Positions 63,295 to 64,000 of a DNA stretch of 64,000 nt are shown one piece after another; position 1 is the first letter of the stretch, and each line of letters begins with the position of its first letter. The position numbers and the translations under genes are program-made. The DNA is from Methanolinea sp. (GTDB lineage: Archaea; Halobacteriota; Methanomicrobia; Methanomicrobiales; Methanospirillaceae). The stretch is taken from NCBI GenBank assembly GCA_030055515.1, contig JASFYI010000002.1:251290-315289 (forward strand), read 5' to 3'. Below the pieces are notes generated by a model. It saw only the letters and a program-made list of their open reading frames with translations, searched no databases and was not told the DNA's origin.

Positions 63295-64000
63295 TCAGGA
63301 GTGGATCTGGACCGATCCACCCCCGGGGGTCATCGACGGGGAGGCACCCTCCGGTGCACCCGGCTGGGTGTCGAAGAGGACTTCGCCCGTCGCGCGGTCC
63401 CAGATCTCCACGCGGAACCTGTCGACACCCCCTCCGCCCGGTTTCCGCCCGTCGATCGCGGAGAGGATGAAGTCAAATCCGCCGCGACCGTTGACAGTGC
63501 CGGATCCCCTGATGTGGGCGCAGGGGCCGGAGATGACGAGGTACCTGAGTTCCGTGCTCCTGAAGTCGATGTTTCCGGCCTTGTACCTGAAGTTGACCTT
63601 CCCCGCCGGCGTGGTTGCCCCCTTCTGGTACCTCGCCTCGAATTCGCAGTGGGCCTTGTCCGGGGTGAGGTTCGTGCGGCCCGCGGAGAACGGGCACACC
63701 AGGGGTTCGATCCACAACCCGCCGGTCACGAAACCGCCGTTCGGATCGTACACCACGATGTACCGATACTCGGACTGGCCGACGCCGCCATCGTCGTCGG
63801 TGACCACGAGCGTGACGGTGTAGATGCCGGCAGTTGCATAGGCATGGGTTGCGCTGACCGGACCCTCGGCTACCGGGACCGTCCCGGATGACCCGTCACC
63901 CCAGTCCCACGTCGCGGTGTGGGTATCGTCTCCCGGGTCACTGAAGGAAGATTCCACGCTGACCACCGCGTTAACGGGAACGGGTGCAGCCGGCCCGGAT
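63295..64000 (-). CDS. PKD-domain surface protein, partial at the window edge
   Basis: The C-terminal 234 residues of a larger exported protein whose start lies beyond 64000; the frame is open to the edge. A PKD domain is clear: SSFSDPGDDTHTATWDWGDG, then HAYATAGIYTVTLVVTDDDG. It is followed by about 130 residues like the domain often found after PKD repeats in archaeal proteins, with RTNLTPDKAHCEFEARYQKG and LVISGPCAHIRGSGTVNGRG. PKD proteins are normally on the cell surface and take part in adhesion or S-layer structure. Number of domains upstream is unknown. Confidence 0.88.
   Translation of the reverse strand, partial: SGPAAPVPVNAVVSVESSFSDPGDDTHTATWDWGDGSSGTVPVAEGPVSATHAYATAGIYTVTLVVTDDDGGVGQSEYRYIVVYDPNGGFVTGGLWIEPLVCPFSAGRTNLTPDKAHCEFEARYQKGATTPAGKVNFRYKAGNIDFRSTELRYLVISGPCAHIRGSGTVNGRGGFDFILSAIDGRKPGGGGVDRFRVEIWDRATGEVLFDTQPGAPEGASPSMTPGGGSVQIHS

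Overview
The window is a GC-rich archaeal chromosome segment. Archaeal markers are TFIIB, histone, Gar1, SRP19, the S6e and S8e ribosomal proteins, aIF5B/IF2, SecF/SecD and an intron-bearing elongator tRNA-Met. The energy genes (formylmethanofuran dehydrogenase Fwd, the Eha-type energy-converting hydrogenase, F420:NADP oxidoreductase, HypB) and methanogen-restricted families (DUF2111, DUF2551) point to a hydrogenotrophic methanogen. The two-subunit biotin-dependent pyruvate carboxylase with dedicated biotin uptake fits the Methanomicrobiales, but genus cannot be fixed by reading. AT-rich TATA boxes stand out in short gaps between GC-rich genes, and most operon junctions are 4-base ATGA or GTGA overlaps. 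I saw no transposase, integrase, CRISPR array or prophage.

Layout. 0-10.7 kb is a phosphate and phosphohistidine block: a SixA-like phosphatase, a truncated pyruvate-phosphate-dikinase-like protein, a large PhoU/DUF47-like protein, exopolyphosphatase, polyphosphate kinase, an ArsC-type phosphatase/reductase, PstB and a DNA-binding PhoU. 10.7-19.3 kb holds a zinc-ribbon/TPR protein, histone, a frame-broken zinc-ribbon/HEAT-like gene, a dynamin-like GTPase, a prenyltransferase-fold protein, enolase, a LytS-like membrane gene broken at a C8 tract, a ROK kinase and a tRNA-Met. 19.3-26.6 kb is a biotin/anaplerosis block: pyruvate carboxylase, an ECF biotin transporter, BirA and a 30-base BirA-type operator. 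26.6-32.2 kb carries RtcB and archease with partners, a methanogen winged-helix protein and SecFD. 32.2-43.2 kb is a housekeeping stretch: thioredoxin, F420 oxidoreductase with an aldolase, two tRNA-Ala, TFIIB/Gar1, PHP phosphoesterase, SRP19, HypB, S8e, tandem rubredoxin, S6e, IF2 and tRNA-His. 43.2-50 kb is a signalling stretch: a PEGA surface protein, a lipoprotein-like Ser/Thr kinase, several microproteins and a 1172-residue receiver/GAF/PAS protein with a degenerate kinase core. 50-60.9 kb is one apparent eha-fwd operon on the minus strand. 60.9-64 kb holds TrkH, tRNA-Leu and the 3' part of a PKD-domain surface protein.

How the genes work together. In the eha-fwd operon a membrane-potential-driven hydrogenase, a polyferredoxin and the CO2-reducing Fwd enzyme are encoded together, as expected if Eha supplies low-potential ferredoxin for the first step of methanogenesis. 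Pyruvate carboxylase needs biotin; BioY/EcfAAT imports it, BirA attaches it, and BirA probably represses bioY through the palindrome. The most puzzling block is at the left end, where a phosphohistidine phosphatase, a dikinase-like protein lacking its PEP/pyruvate barrel, and a PhoU-like protein sit beside polyphosphate synthesis and breakdown genes.
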